A DNA stretch of 64,000 nucleotides from Micromonosporaceae bacterium KJ-029 (GCA_005402585.1 BIFP01000007.1:210920-274919), one strand, 5' to 3'; shown: positions 15,887 to 24,720, counted from the stretch's first letter. Notes: generated by a model from the letters alone, not told the origin. Made by a program: numbers and translations.

Positions 15887-17617
15887 TCAGGGGGTGCGGA
15901 TGGCGTCGAGGGCGAGCAGGGCGACGTGTAGGGAGAGGCAGGCGTCGACCGAGTCGAGGTCGACGTCGAGGATCCGGCCGATGCGGGCCAGCCGCTCGTA
16001 GAACGCCGGCCGGGACAGGTGCGCCGCAGCGGCCGCCGCCGACTTGTTCCGGCCCTGCTCCAGGTACGCCCGCAGGGTGCCGAGCAGCTGCTCGCGCGGA
16101 TGCCGGGCGTCGTACGCCAGCAGGGCACCCAACTCCCGCTCGACGAACGTCTGTAGGCGCGGTTCGTCGCGCAGCAGGTGCAACAGCCCGGCGAGCCCGA
16201 CGTGCGGCAGCCGGAAGATCGGCAGATCCCGCCGGTCCCGGCGGGCCGTCTCGGCGACCTGCCGGGCCTCGATCAGCGACCGTCCCGCCTCCCGCAGGGT
16301 GCCGACCCCGGACCCGGCCGCGATGATCAGCCCGCCGGGCACCCGGGCGTTCGTACCGGCCGGCTCCGGCCGGGGATCGGGGCGGATCCGGCGCAGGGCG
16401 GCGGCGAACGCGGCCAGCGCCCGCTCCTCCACCGCCGCGTCGGGCAGGGCCAGCAGGGCCCCGACCGCCTGGTCGTCGACGGCGCTGGTCAGCCCGGTCA
16501 GGTTCGCCTCGTGCAGCGCCTGCCCCACCGCTTCGGCGAGATCCCGCAGCCGGGCCGGACCGGGATCCCCGGCCGGGGAGTTCTCCCCCGCCGTCTCGTC
16601 GGCCCGGTGCCGGACCACCACCCCGACCAGGTGGCGCCGCTCCAGCACCAGCCCCAGCGCCCGGGCCCGGAGGGCCACCTCGTCCACCGGCCGGGAGTGG
16701 TCCAGCAACGCGGTGAGCAGGGTGCGGTGGATCTGCCGTTCGAGCCCCTCGGCGTCACGGCGGATCAGCCGGCCCAGTGCCAGGGTCGAGGCGGCCCGCT
16801 CGACCAGGATGGTCAGCCGGGTCGGCGGGGCGTCCGGGCACGCCGGAGGGCCACCCGCCGGGTCGAGGGCACCCCGGCGCGGGCTCAGGTCACCACCGGC
16901 GGGCCAGCGCAGCAGCAGCCGGCCCCAGTCCTCCCCCCGGGCTCCGACCATGGTCACCAGCCAGCCGCGGTCCGGGTCGTACGCCGTGCGGCCGGCCGGC
17001 CGGATCCGCCGGGAGTGCTGCTCCCAGCCGTCGAGCAGCAGCTCGGCGTTCTCCCCCGCCGGGTCGTACGCGAGCACCTGGCGGGACAGGTTCTCCAGCA
17101 CCACCGGGCAGCCGGACAGCTCGGCGGCCTGCCGGACCACCTCCCCCGGGTCGGCGCCCTCCACGGACAGCTCGGTGAACCGCTGGTGGATCTCCTCGGT
17201 GGCGCGCAGCTCGGTGAGCTGGGCGTCCACGATCAGCGCGTGCACCGCCTCGGTGATCCGGACGAACGGGGTGGCCCGGCGCAGCTCCACCAACGGCAGC
17301 CCGTGCCGCTCGGCGGCGGCGGCCATCACCCGTGGTACCCCGTTGAGGTAGCGGCGGCCCAGCTCGACCACCAGCCCGGAGACGCCGACACCGGCCAGAT
17401 CGCCGATGAAGGCCCGCAACCCGGCGTCGTCGCCGGGCAGCCCGATGCCGGTGGTGAGCACCAGTTCGCCGCCGCCGAGCAGGGTGGCGATGTCCGGCAC
17501 CTCGGCGACGTGTACCCAGCGCACCGGGCGGTCCAGCCCGGCCTCCCCGGCGACCAGGCGCGGGGCGCCATGGCGGACCGGATCCAGCGCGAGGACCTCA
17601 CGGACGGTAGGGAACAC
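15887..17617 (-). CDS. PucR-family transcriptional regulator
   Basis: A 576-residue regulator: N-terminal purine-catabolism PucR domain (FPTVREVLAL, GELVLTTGIG), a central GGDEF-like region, and a C-terminal PucR helix-turn-helix (LLGTLRAYLEQGRNKSAAAA). Such proteins control purine, amino-acid or other nitrogen catabolism. GTG 17617 is preferred to GTG 17626 because TACCGT (17630-17625) ends seven bases before it, giving a leaderless start and matching the family N-terminus. The target is unclear; neighbours are not purine genes. Confidence 0.82.
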   Translation of the reverse strand: MFPTVREVLALDPVRHGAPRLVAGEAGLDRPVRWVHVAEVPDIATLLGGGELVLTTGIGLPGDDAGLRAFIGDLAGVGVSGLVVELGRRYLNGVPRVMAAAAERHGLPLVELRRATPFVRITEAVHALIVDAQLTELRATEEIHQRFTELSVEGADPGEVVRQAAELSGCPVVLENLSRQVLAYDPAGENAELLLDGWEQHSRRIRPAGRTAYDPDRGWLVTMVGARGEDWGRLLLRWPAGGDLSPRRGALDPAGGPPACPDAPPTRLTILVERAASTLALGRLIRRDAEGLERQIHRTLLTALLDHSRPVDEVALRARALGLVLERRHLVGVVVRHRADETAGENSPAGDPGPARLRDLAEAVGQALHEANLTGLTSAVDDQAVGALLALPDAAVEERALAAFAAALRRIRPDPRPEPAGTNARVPGGLIIAAGSGVGTLREAGRSLIEARQVAETARRDRRDLPIFRLPHVGLAGLLHLLRDEPRLQTFVERELGALLAYDARHPREQLLGTLRAYLEQGRNKSAAAAAAHLSRPAFYERLARIGRILDVDLDSVDACLSLHVALLALDAIRTP

Positions 17618-17667
17618 GCGCGACACGGTACCCGCAGGTCACCGCGAACCTCGACCAGCGGGTCGGG

Positions 17668-18477
17668 CTACCACGGGTCGTCGCGTCCCAGCTCCCAGCA
17701 GGCCACGGCGGTGGCGGCGGCGACGTTGAGCGAGTCGACCCCCCGCCGCATCGGAATCACCACCCGGACATCGCTGGCCTCCATGGCCGCCCGGGTCAAT
17801 CCGGCGCCCTCGGCCCCGAGCAGCAGCGCGGCGCGGGCGCGCTGGGCGGGGTCGAGCCGCTGGATGGGGATCGCGTCCGGCGCCGGGGTCATCGCCAGCA
17901 CGGTGAAGCCGGCGGCCCGCACCTCCGCCAGCGCCGCCGGCCAGGGCTCCAGTTTGGCGTACGGCACGGCGAAGACCTCGCCCATGCTGACCCGTACGCT
18001 GCGCCGGTAGAGCGGGTCGGCGCAGGACGGGTTGAGCAGCACCGCGTCCACTCCGAGCGCCGCGACCGCCCGGAAGATCGCGCCCAGGTTCGTGTGGTTG
18101 TTGACGTCTTCGAGGATCACCGCCCGGCGGGCGCCGGCCAGCACCTCGGCGGCGGCCGGCAGCGGCTTGCGCCGGAACGACGCGAGGACTCCCCGGTGCA
18201 CGTGGAACCCGGTGGCCTCGCGCAGCACGTCGGGGGTGGCGGCGTACACCGGGGCGTCGCCGTTGTCCAGGTCGGCGAGCTGGTCGACCCGCTTGGCGTC
18301 GACCAGGTACGACCTGGCCGGGTAGCCGGCCCGCAGCGCCCGGCGCAGCACCAGCTCACCCTCGGCGATGAACAGGCCGTGCGGCGGCTCCCAGCGGGTC
18401 CGCAACTCGACGTCGGTCAGCGCGCGGTAGTCGGCGATCCGCTCGTCGCCAGGTTCGGTGATCAGCTGCACAGGCAC
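17668..18477 (-). CDS. TrmH/SpoU-family RNA 2'-O-methyltransferase
   Basis: SAM-dependent SPOUT-fold RNA methyltransferase of 269 residues. The N-terminal part is a substrate-binding domain; the three trefoil-knot motifs are NNHTNLGAIFR (near 124), LLLGAEGAGL and IPMRRGVDSLNVAAATAV. Length and domain order fit rRNA or tRNA ribose methylases. The exact nucleotide is not predictable; thiopeptide-type resistance methylases share the fold. GTG 18477 sits six bases after TACACT (18489-18484), so it is probably leaderless. A GGGGCCCC repeat lies immediately upstream. Confidence 0.85.
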   Translation of the reverse strand: MPVQLITEPGDERIADYRALTDVELRTRWEPPHGLFIAEGELVLRRALRAGYPARSYLVDAKRVDQLADLDNGDAPVYAATPDVLREATGFHVHRGVLASFRRKPLPAAAEVLAGARRAVILEDVNNHTNLGAIFRAVAALGVDAVLLNPSCADPLYRRSVRVSMGEVFAVPYAKLEPWPAALAEVRAAGFTVLAMTPAPDAIPIQRLDPAQRARAALLLGAEGAGLTRAAMEASDVRVVIPMRRGVDSLNVAAATAVACWELGRDDPW

Positions 18478-18494
18478 CCGCCGAGTGTAAGGAA

Positions 18495-18540
18495 GGGCCC
18501 CTTCTTAACGCCTGCGGTAGAGCAGGGGCCCCTTCTTAAC
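18495..18540 (-). repeat. two-part GGGGCCCC/GTTAA repeat, copy 1
   Basis: Read on the reverse strand: GTTAAGAAGGGGCCCC, a 15-base spacer (TGCTCTACCGCAGGC), then GTTAAGAAGGGGCCC. It matches copies at 42178-42223 and 59404-59450 in both halves and in the spacer ends. It lies just upstream of the TrmH-gene promoter. Each GGGGCCCC core is self-complementary, and the two half-units are direct repeats. Confidence 0.8.
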
Positions 18541-18603
18541 ATCGACAGCGAGGTGATGCCGCGGTCGGAGCCGGTACGGGCTCCGACCGCGGCGTCCACG
18601 TGG

Positions 18604-19908
18604 TCAGGCGAGGGTGCAGGTGGCTCCGTTGAGGGCGAACGACGACGGCCTGGCGGCGTTGCCGGTGTGGTTGGCCTGGAACCCGATTCCGACGGAGGCA
18701 CCCGGGGCGATGGTGCCGTTGTAGGCAACGTTCCTCGCCGTGACCTGCCCTGAGGTCGGCGAGTAGCTGGCGTTCCAGCCGCTGGTGATGTTCTGCCCGC
18801 CGGGCAGGGTGAAGACCAGCGACCAGCCGTTGATCGTGCTGCTGCCCGTGTTGGTGATGGTGATGTCCTCGGTCAGGCCGTTGTTCCACGCGTTGACCGT
18901 CACCGCGACCCGACAGGCGCCGGTGCCGCCCGGTGGCGGGGTCGTCGGGTTCGGCGGCGGGGTGGTGCTGCCGAACTGGGTGAAGAAGTCCCAGGTCTCG
19001 GCCGGAAGGTAGGTGGTGCGCCCCTTGACGTCCGGGGGCGCGTCGCGGTTGGCGCCGTCGGCCGGGCTGGCGTCGTGCCCGCCGTCGAAGGCGATCCACC
19101 GGACCGGGTAGCCGGCGGCGCAGCCGGAGTAGTTGGTGGTGATGTGGGTACGGCTGTTCACCGCCGGCTCGGGCGCGTTCTGCGGGGTGCAGCCGTTGTT
19201 CGCCACGAACCGGTCGCGCAGCGACCGCCCGCCGGAGATGCCGAGGACGTTGTCGCTGACCCCGTGTGCCCCGAGGTACGCGACCCGACCTGTGCCGCCG
19301 CTGCACCCGCTGATCTGCCCGCCGGCGTAGACCGCGACGGCGCGGAACACGTGCGGCCGGGCGCAGGCCAGCGCGTAGCTCATCCCGCCGCCCCAGCTGA
19401 AGCCGACGGCGAACCGTAGTGTCGTCTCCACACAGAGGTTCGCCTCGATCTGCCGGAGCATGTCATCGACGAACGTCACGTCCTCGCCGCCGGAGTTGGC
19501 CCAGCCGTTGTTCAACCCCTGGGGCGCCACAAAGATCGTGCTGTTGTTCGCCAGCTGCCGCAGCCCATAGTACGACCACACGTCCCGCAGCACCGTCTGC
19601 CCGGTGTCCACGTCCACGGCGGCACCACCCCGCCAGTGGAACCCGAACACCAGTCGGTACGGATGGTTGTTGTTGTAGTTGGCCGGCACCCGCAGGATGT
19701 AACTGCGGCTCTTGCCGTTGCTCTGGATCGTGTGCGTACCGCTGCTGAGCCCCGGCGCCCGACCACAACCCGCCGTCGCCGCCAGGGTGCCGGCGTCCGG
19801 GGACGACGCCGTCGCGCTGGGGCTGCTGCCCAGTGCCACGCCCCCCACACTCAGGACGAGCAGCGCCGTGACTGCGGCGGGCGCGAAGAACGATCTGTAT
19901 CTCGACAT
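18604..19908 (-). CDS. secreted feruloyl/polyester esterase with C-terminal CBM2
   Basis: A 434-residue secreted enzyme. The signal peptide (AAVTALLVLSVGGVALG) is followed by an alpha/beta-hydrolase domain of the PHB depolymerase / CE1 type, with Ser near 169 in GFSWGGG and a GGHDASP His block. A PPPNPTTPPP linker and a family 2 carbohydrate-binding module (from about 325, CRVAVTVNAWNNG) follow. It likely cleaves feruloyl or acetyl esters on plant cell-wall polysaccharide while bound to cellulose or xylan. ATG 19908 is preferred to ATG 19920 because GGAG lies six bases upstream. Confidence 0.85.
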   Translation of the reverse strand: MSRYRSFFAPAAVTALLVLSVGGVALGSSPSATASSPDAGTLAATAGCGRAPGLSSGTHTIQSNGKSRSYILRVPANYNNNHPYRLVFGFHWRGGAAVDVDTGQTVLRDVWSYYGLRQLANNSTIFVAPQGLNNGWANSGGEDVTFVDDMLRQIEANLCVETTLRFAVGFSWGGGMSYALACARPHVFRAVAVYAGGQISGCSGGTGRVAYLGAHGVSDNVLGISGGRSLRDRFVANNGCTPQNAPEPAVNSRTHITTNYSGCAAGYPVRWIAFDGGHDASPADGANRDAPPDVKGRTTYLPAETWDFFTQFGSTTPPPNPTTPPPGGTGACRVAVTVNAWNNGLTEDITITNTGSSTINGWSLVFTLPGGQNITSGWNASYSPTSGQVTARNVAYNGTIAPGASVGIGFQANHTGNAARPSSFALNGATCTLA

Positions 19909-20187
19909 CAGGTACTCCATTTCCGCGTCACAAGGACGCGCAGGAGGTGCGGCTGGCACCTTCGGAGAAGGTTGGAGGGGTCACCGACGCGAAGGTGGCG
20001 TGCCACGCCCCCGGCGGGAACCCGTGCTGCCCGTTGGCCGACGTCGCGGCCTCGGCCACTCACCGGATCCCGGAACCGGCGAAGGCGGTCGAGCGTGCCC
20101 TGACTCCCGCCTCGAAAGTATCGTGTGAGCGATAACATATCAAGAAGAGTGGATGTATCGCGTACTCGCCGGACCGGCGCATCATGG

Positions 20188-20727
20188 TCACCGGGGTGGG
20201 ATGATCCAAAGCGGCGGTACGTGGTTGGTGAGCCAGACGCCGTTGGCGGCCCGGTAGAAGACGGATCCATCGCGGTGCATGCCGGCGGCATCGACGGTCA
20301 GGACGACCGGTTCGCCGCGTCGGGCGCCGACCGCCGTGGCGGTCTCCCGATCGACGGAGAGGTGGACGTGGGTGCGGCGTCGCGGGTGGAGCCCTTCGGC
20401 GCGGATGCCGGGCAGAAACCGGGCGACAGTGCCGTGGTAGAGCACGGGCGGCGGCGCGACCGGTTCGAGTCGCAGGTCGACACTGATCGAATGACCCTGG
20501 GCGGCCCGGATCCGGCCGCCCAGGACCTCGAAGCGTTGCTTGTCGGTACCGGCGACCAGCCGATCGAGCAGGTCCGGGGTGACGGCCCGGCCGTGCCGGG
20601 CCAGCGCGGTGAGCAGGATGTCCACGTCCACCCAGCCGCCGTCGTCGAGGGCGATCCCGACGGCGTCCGGACGGTGCCGCAGCACGTACGCGAGGAGTTT
20701 GCTGGCCGCCGTGAGCTGGTCGGTCAC
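20188..20727 (-). CDS. kptA: RNA 2'-phosphotransferase (Tpt1/KptA family)
   Basis: A 179-residue NAD-dependent enzyme of the Tpt1/KptA family, which removes a 2'-phosphate from RNA and yields ADP-ribose 1'',2''-cyclic phosphate. Conserved parts are visible: SKLLAYVLRHRPD near the N-terminus, GGWVDVD, AAQGHSISVDL, LYHGT and THVHLS with the catalytic His/Arg set. Bacteria lack the tRNA splicing route that needs this in yeast, so its bacterial role is unsettled. GTG 20727 overlaps the LysR stop as GTGA, tying its translation to that regulator. Confidence 0.9.
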   Translation of the reverse strand: MTDQLTAASKLLAYVLRHRPDAVGIALDDGGWVDVDILLTALARHGRAVTPDLLDRLVAGTDKQRFEVLGGRIRAAQGHSISVDLRLEPVAPPPVLYHGTVARFLPGIRAEGLHPRRRTHVHLSVDRETATAVGARRGEPVVLTVDAAGMHRDGSVFYRAANGVWLTNHVPPLWIIPPR

Positions 20728-21587
20728 CGTTGGTGCCGGATCTGGTCGAGGAGATCCCGCACCACGGCCTGTCGCTGCGGGCGCCAGACCGCCCAGTACC
20801 GGATCTTCGGCAGCCCGTGGATCGGAACCGCCCGCAGGCCGGCGGGCAGCCGGACACAGCCGTTGACGATCGTGGCGCCGACGCCGAGTTCGGCCAGATG
20901 CACCAGCAGGTCCCAGCCGTCCACCTCGGCGGCGACCTGCCAGCTCACCCCCGCGTCGAGCAGGGCACGGTCCAACGCCCGCCGATGCGCCCGCCCGGCC
21001 GGCGGCACGACGAGATCCAGGCCGTCGAGGTCGCGAAGCCGGACCTGCCGGCGGGCGGCGAGCGGATGCCCGTCGTCGATCACGAGCACCTGCCGGTACG
21101 CGGCGATCTCGGTCGCTTCGAACTGCCGCGCCGGTGGATCGTGCGCGATGACGGCCAGGTCGGCCTGGCCGGCGGAGAGGGCGGCGAGCGCGCCGTCCCG
21201 GTTGGCGGTGATGACGTGTACGCGGCGCCCCTGCCGGCCGATCCGCCGGATCGGCTCGGCGATCACCCACCGCAGCGAGCCCCGCCCGGCCGCGATGGTC
21301 AGGGTACGCGCGGACTCGTGGTGGAGTTCCCGAAGCAACTCGTCAGCCCGCCGCCGCGAGTCCAGCGCGAACGCGGCGAGGCGCTCACCGGCCACGGTCA
21401 GCGTCAGCCGGCGGCCGTCCCGTTCGTAGAGTTCGACGCCAAGCGCCGCCGCCAGCTTCTTGATCTTCACGTGTAACGAGGGCTGGCTGATGTGCAGCGC
21501 CGCCGCGGCGGTGGTGAAGTTGCGGTGCTCGGCGAAGACCGCGAACGATCGCAGTGCGTCAGCTTCGAGCAGATCCCGCCCGGTCAT
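20724..21587 (-). CDS. LysR-family transcriptional regulator
   Basis: A 287-residue LysR regulator: N-terminal winged helix-turn-helix (residues about 10-65: FTTAAAALHISQPSLHVKIK) and a periplasmic-binding-like effector domain. It precedes kptA with a GTGA overlap and faces a divergent HAD-like gene. A perfect 15-base palindrome, with the T-N11-A form of LysR sites, covers its start codon (21586-21600), and a further half-site lies about 20 bases on. This suggests autoregulation and control of the divergent gene. Effector unknown. Confidence 0.87.
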   Translation of the reverse strand: MTGRDLLEADALRSFAVFAEHRNFTTAAAALHISQPSLHVKIKKLAAALGVELYERDGRRLTLTVAGERLAAFALDSRRRADELLRELHHESARTLTIAAGRGSLRWVIAEPIRRIGRQGRRVHVITANRDGALAALSAGQADLAVIAHDPPARQFEATEIAAYRQVLVIDDGHPLAARRQVRLRDLDGLDLVVPPAGRAHRRALDRALLDAGVSWQVAAEVDGWDLLVHLAELGVGATIVNGCVRLPAGLRAVPIHGLPKIRYWAVWRPQRQAVVRDLLDQIRHQR

Positions 21588-21600
21588 AGTTCAGAACTAT
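21586..21600. promoter_or_regulatory. LysR operator overlapping the lysR start codon
   Basis: ATAGTTCAGAACTAT is a perfect palindrome with T-N11-A spacing. On the reverse strand its last bases include the AT of the lysR ATG. A related half TAGTTCTG lies at about 21619-21626. Binding here would block lysR expression and could activate or repress the divergent gene at 21658. Confidence 0.6.
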
Positions 21601-21657
21601 AGAGCGATGGCCAAACAGTAGTTCTGTGCCGATGCCTCGGCGCCGCATCCTGGCCGC

Positions 21658-22221
21658 ATGATCGACAACAGCACGCAACGGGAACCACGGCTCGGCATCG
21701 ACATCGGCCGGGTCATCATCGACGGCGCCGCACACCCGGCCGGCGGTGACACCGCGTTCTTCAGCGGCAACGAGGCAACCATGCTGGCGACTCCGGAGAT
21801 GCCCGATGCCGTCGAGGTCATCGCCCGGCTCGTCCCCCTCTTCGACGGGCGGGTGTGGCTGGTCTCGAAGTGCGGCCCACGGACCCAGGCCCGCACCCTG
21901 CGATGGCTGGACGGCCACGACTTCTACCGGCGCAGCGGGATAACCCCTGACCAGGTCCGGTTCTGCCGCGCCCGGGCGGACAAACGGACGCACTGCCTCG
22001 AACTCGCCCTCACCCACTTCGTCGACGACCACCCCGAGGTGCACGCCGCGATTCGCGGCGCCGTCACCCACCAGTACTTCTTCGGACCCCAACGCCGGCC
22101 GGTATCCCGCTACGGACACCCGGCGCCCACCTGGATCGACGTCGAACGACTCGTCACCCGATCACTCCGTCCAGGGTGGAAGGCCGAGCAGCCGACAGTT
22201 CCGACGCCGGATCGCCGCTGA
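21658..22221 (+). CDS. HAD-superfamily-like protein, atypical catalytic motif
   Basis: A 187-residue protein with HAD-like order: LGIDIGRVIIDG (Asp15), hydrophobic strand ending in Ser (RVWLVSKCG), a Lys (ADKRTHC) and acidic motif HFVDDHPEV. Standard HAD phosphatases have DxD; here the second Asp is Gly17, so general acid catalysis may be altered or lost. Divergent from lysR-kptA and apparently under the same operator. It could act on a product of KptA, but that is speculation. The start ATG 21658 lacks a good ribosome site. Confidence 0.55.
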   Translation: MIDNSTQREPRLGIDIGRVIIDGAAHPAGGDTAFFSGNEATMLATPEMPDAVEVIARLVPLFDGRVWLVSKCGPRTQARTLRWLDGHDFYRRSGITPDQVRFCRARADKRTHCLELALTHFVDDHPEVHAAIRGAVTHQYFFGPQRRPVSRYGHPAPTWIDVERLVTRSLRPGWKAEQPTVPTPDRR

Positions 22222-22307
22222 CGGCGTCCTGTCGTACCTGATCGGCATGATGCCGGCGTAGCAGCCGCGACGGCACACACCGTCCAGGCGAGGAGAGGAC
22301 GGGTGGG

Positions 22308-22757
22308 ATGAGAGCCGGGCCGCCGAGCCGCATCGCCATCGATCACGACGACTACTACGCCGAGCACGTGGGGCGCACGGCCGACGGCCGGCAGTTCTTC
22401 CTCACCACCCCCTTCGAGCCGGGCCACCACGGCGAGGACGACGGCCAGGAGTTCGTCGCCCTGTATCTCTTCGACCCCGACGGCAAATTTCTGGAGGCGA
22501 GGATCGACGCCTTCGGCCCCAGGGCCCGGATGGACCGCGAGACGCGGCGGGCGGCATACCTCGGGCGGCTGGCCGAACTTGGCAAGGTCACGTTCACCCG
22601 TATCGAGATCGAGCCCTTCGCGCTCGATCGGTTCGGTACGACCTTCGGGCTGGTCCCCAGGGCGCCGGAAGGCGACGACGACACCTGGTGGGTCACCGTC
22701 GAACCCGGCGACTACATGGCCTTTTCCGAACCGTGGGACGGCGTGTACGACACCTGA
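22308..22757 (+). CDS. HycA-like family protein of unknown function
   Basis: A 149-residue acidic protein (RIAIDHDDYYAEHVG ... FGLVPRAPE ... EPWDGVYDT). It resembles small actinobacterial proteins often labelled formate hydrogenlyase regulatory protein HycA, a label that is probably misleading because no hydrogenlyase is present. The C-terminal W-DG-YDT signature is typical of that group. A GGTGGG sequence precedes ATG 22308. Its stop lies six bases from the stop of the convergent alpha/beta hydrolase. Confidence 0.55.
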   Translation: MRAGPPSRIAIDHDDYYAEHVGRTADGRQFFLTTPFEPGHHGEDDGQEFVALYLFDPDGKFLEARIDAFGPRARMDRETRRAAYLGRLAELGKVTFTRIEIEPFALDRFGTTFGLVPRAPEGDDDTWWVTVEPGDYMAFSEPWDGVYDT

Positions 22758-22763
22758 CGCCGG

Positions 22764-23618
22764 TCAGTTCCCGGGTGCGTTGGTCTTCAGCCAGGGCGCG
22801 AGGATCGGGAGAACCGTGGTCGCCTGCATGGCGCTCATGTGGTCGGCGTCCGGGACGAGTTCCACGGTCCAGCCGCGCCGGGTGAGTTCGGCACGGTGCT
22901 GCCGCAGCGGGTCGGCGATGGCCACGTAGGCGTCGCCCCACCTCGGGCCGTACGTGATGTTGTCGTCCGCCCCGGCGAACGCCAACCGAGGGACGCCGAG
23001 CCGGTCGAGCGCGGCCCGCTCGTCGAAGTCCTGGAGGGATTCGTAGAGCGTGACGTACTGCTGGGTCTGCTCGGGAGCCTGGGTGACCTCGGCGGCGTCC
23101 CAGTCCCCCGGCTGGATCTCGGCGGCGGCCACGGGCGGGTTGTCGCGGTTGGTGACGGCCATCCGGTGCGTGGCGCGGGTGACGGCCAGCATCGGTCCGT
23201 AGGGACCGCCCAGGGGAGGGAAGCCCCCCATGGCGAGGGCGGTGAGCCGGTCGGTGCGGATGGCGAGCTGGAGCCCGGCCAGCGCGAGCCAGGAGTAGCC
23301 GTAGTAGGCGAATCGGCCCGCCCCGGCCGCGTCGGCGACGGCGAGCAGGTCGGCCGCGACCGCGTCCGCGGTCAGGGTGAAGGCCTTGGGGTACGCGGCG
23401 AGGTGGCTCTCGTAGTCCGCGGTGATCACCTGGAAGCCGGCCTCGGCGAGGCCGGAGGCGAGGGTGTGGCCGAGATTCGGGTCGGCACCCCAGGCGCGCA
23501 TCCGCTCGGCCGCCTCGCCGTCGATCAACGTCGTGCTGACCGGCAGCAGAACCGCCGGCCCGTCGCCCAGCACGGTCACGGGCATGGTCGAGCCGTCGTG
23601 AAGGCGCGCGGTGGTCAT
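22764..23618 (-). CDS. alpha/beta hydrolase
   Basis: A 284-residue cytosolic alpha/beta-hydrolase-fold protein. Probable triad: Ser in YYGYSWLA, Asp in AFAGADDN and His in PDADHMSAM. The nucleophile elbow reads G-Y-S-W-L rather than G-x-S-x-G, which is unusual. GGAGG lies seven bases before ATG 23618. Divergent from a TetR regulator with repeated operator-like sequences between them, so it is probably the regulated target. Substrate unknown. Confidence 0.75.
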   Translation of the reverse strand: MTTARLHDGSTMPVTVLGDGPAVLLPVSTTLIDGEAAERMRAWGADPNLGHTLASGLAEAGFQVITADYESHLAAYPKAFTLTADAVAADLLAVADAAGAGRFAYYGYSWLALAGLQLAIRTDRLTALAMGGFPPLGGPYGPMLAVTRATHRMAVTNRDNPPVAAAEIQPGDWDAAEVTQAPEQTQQYVTLYESLQDFDERAALDRLGVPRLAFAGADDNITYGPRWGDAYVAIADPLRQHRAELTRRGWTVELVPDADHMSAMQATTVLPILAPWLKTNAPGN

Positions 23619-23642
23619 CTGAGGCCTCCGTAGGGAGCGAAG

Positions 23643-23683
23643 AAAACACTATGCAGTGCAAGGAGTAAAAACACTATACACTG
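23643..23683. promoter_or_regulatory. direct-repeat operator between alpha/beta hydrolase and tetR
   Basis: AAAACACTATGCAGTG (23643-23658) and AAAACACTATACACTG (23668-23683) are 25 bases apart. The first contains the dyad CACT-ATGC-AGTG. A TATACA -10-like box for tetR lies inside the second copy. This layout suits TetR control of both divergent genes. Confidence 0.6.
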
Positions 23684-23691
23684 CAAGGGCT

Positions 23692-24432
23692 ATGGCAGTG
23701 GAGCCCGACCGCGACATGGACGCGCACGTCCGCCGACTCTGGCGGCACCGAGGCGCGACCCTGCCCACCCCCCGCCGGGGCCCACGACAGCAGCTCGACC
23801 TCGATGAGATCCTTCGCGCCGGCATCGCCATCGCGGACGCCGAGGGACTGGCAGCGGTGTCGACCCGGGTGGTCGCCGCGAGGTTCGGCAAGACCGGCAT
23901 GGCCCTCTATCCGTACGTCGGCACCAAGGAGAACCTGCTCGCGCTGATGCAGGACCACGCCTCCGCCATGCCGGCCTGGGAGGATCCGGTCACGGGCCTG
24001 ACCGATGGGCTGCACGCCTGGGCAGTCGCGCTGTTCGAGGTCTACCTCGCCCATCCCTGGCTGACCGAACGCCCGTGGTCGCAGGCCACCCAGGGGCCGA
24101 ACGAACAGGACTGGCTCGAACGGCTGCTGCGGATCCTGCACCGGTGGGACGTCCCGCCCGGCGCGCGTCCGTCGGTGGTCACCATGCTCTACGCCACCGT
24201 CCGCGCCACCGCCGGCACAGCCGCCGCGTACCAGCGGATGAACCAGCAAGGCATCGCCGAGTGGCGCGGCCAGGCGGAGGCGACCATGACGCAGATCCCC
24301 GACCTGCGCCAGCGGTATCCGCTGTCGACCGGGCTCGAACCAGTCACCCCCCATTGGCAGGACAACCCGCGCGTCGCCCTGACCAACTCCGTCCAACTCC
24401 TCGCGTCGGCCCTCGGCCGCACCGCCGGCTGA
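23692..24432 (+). CDS. TetR-family transcriptional regulator
   Basis: A 246-residue regulator with an N-terminal tail, a helix-turn-helix around residues 30-75 (LDEILRAGIAIADAEGLAAVSTRVVAARFGKT, shown here by its first and last elements) and a TetR C-terminal ligand domain. ATG 23692 follows AAGG; an in-frame GTG at 23656 lies inside the operator. It most likely represses itself and the divergent alpha/beta hydrolase. Confidence 0.85.
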   Translation: MAVEPDRDMDAHVRRLWRHRGATLPTPRRGPRQQLDLDEILRAGIAIADAEGLAAVSTRVVAARFGKTGMALYPYVGTKENLLALMQDHASAMPAWEDPVTGLTDGLHAWAVALFEVYLAHPWLTERPWSQATQGPNEQDWLERLLRILHRWDVPPGARPSVVTMLYATVRATAGTAAAYQRMNQQGIAEWRGQAEATMTQIPDLRQRYPLSTGLEPVTPHWQDNPRVALTNSVQLLASALGRTAG

Positions 24433-24585
24433 CCCACTCGGCCCGGCGGCCAGGCCACATCGGTCGGGGGCTGCGCGTCTGCCGAAGTCCGGGCGCGGCC
24501 CGGTTCGCGGTCTCGCACGCGCCCTGATCCGCGGACCGGGGTCACGGGGGATGCGACCCCACTCGCCGCAGTCGTGGGCCCGGGC
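24433..24585. other. non-coding stretch
   Basis: GC-rich DNA after the tetR stop. I see no gene, promoter or convincing hairpin in it. Open frames here are long only because of base composition. It leads into the pentanucleotide array that follows. Confidence 0.5.
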
Positions 24586-24685
24586 TAGGCCAGCCGGGCC
24601 AGGCCGAGCCCGGCCAAGCCAAGCCAAGCCGGGCCAAGCCAAGCCAGGCCAGGCCAGGCCGAGCCGAGCCGAGCCGAGCCGGGCG
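24586..24685. repeat. degenerate pentanucleotide array (GCCRR)n
   Basis: About 20 head-to-tail five-base units of the form GCCAA, GCCAG, GCCGA or GCCGG run for about 100 bases. The period of five shifts reading frame each unit, so it is not coding. Such arrays arise by replication slippage and can vary in length between strains. Confidence 0.85.
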
Positions 24686-24720
24686 CGGTCGAGCTGGGTG
24701 ACGAGTGCACTCACATGCGT

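Noticed and set aside
22308..22757. Formate hydrogenlyase regulation
   Set aside because: No hydrogenlyase or formate genes are present; only the family resemblance is kept.
24586..24685. Pentamer array as coding sequence
   Set aside because: A period of five changes frame at each unit, and no frame resembles a known protein.
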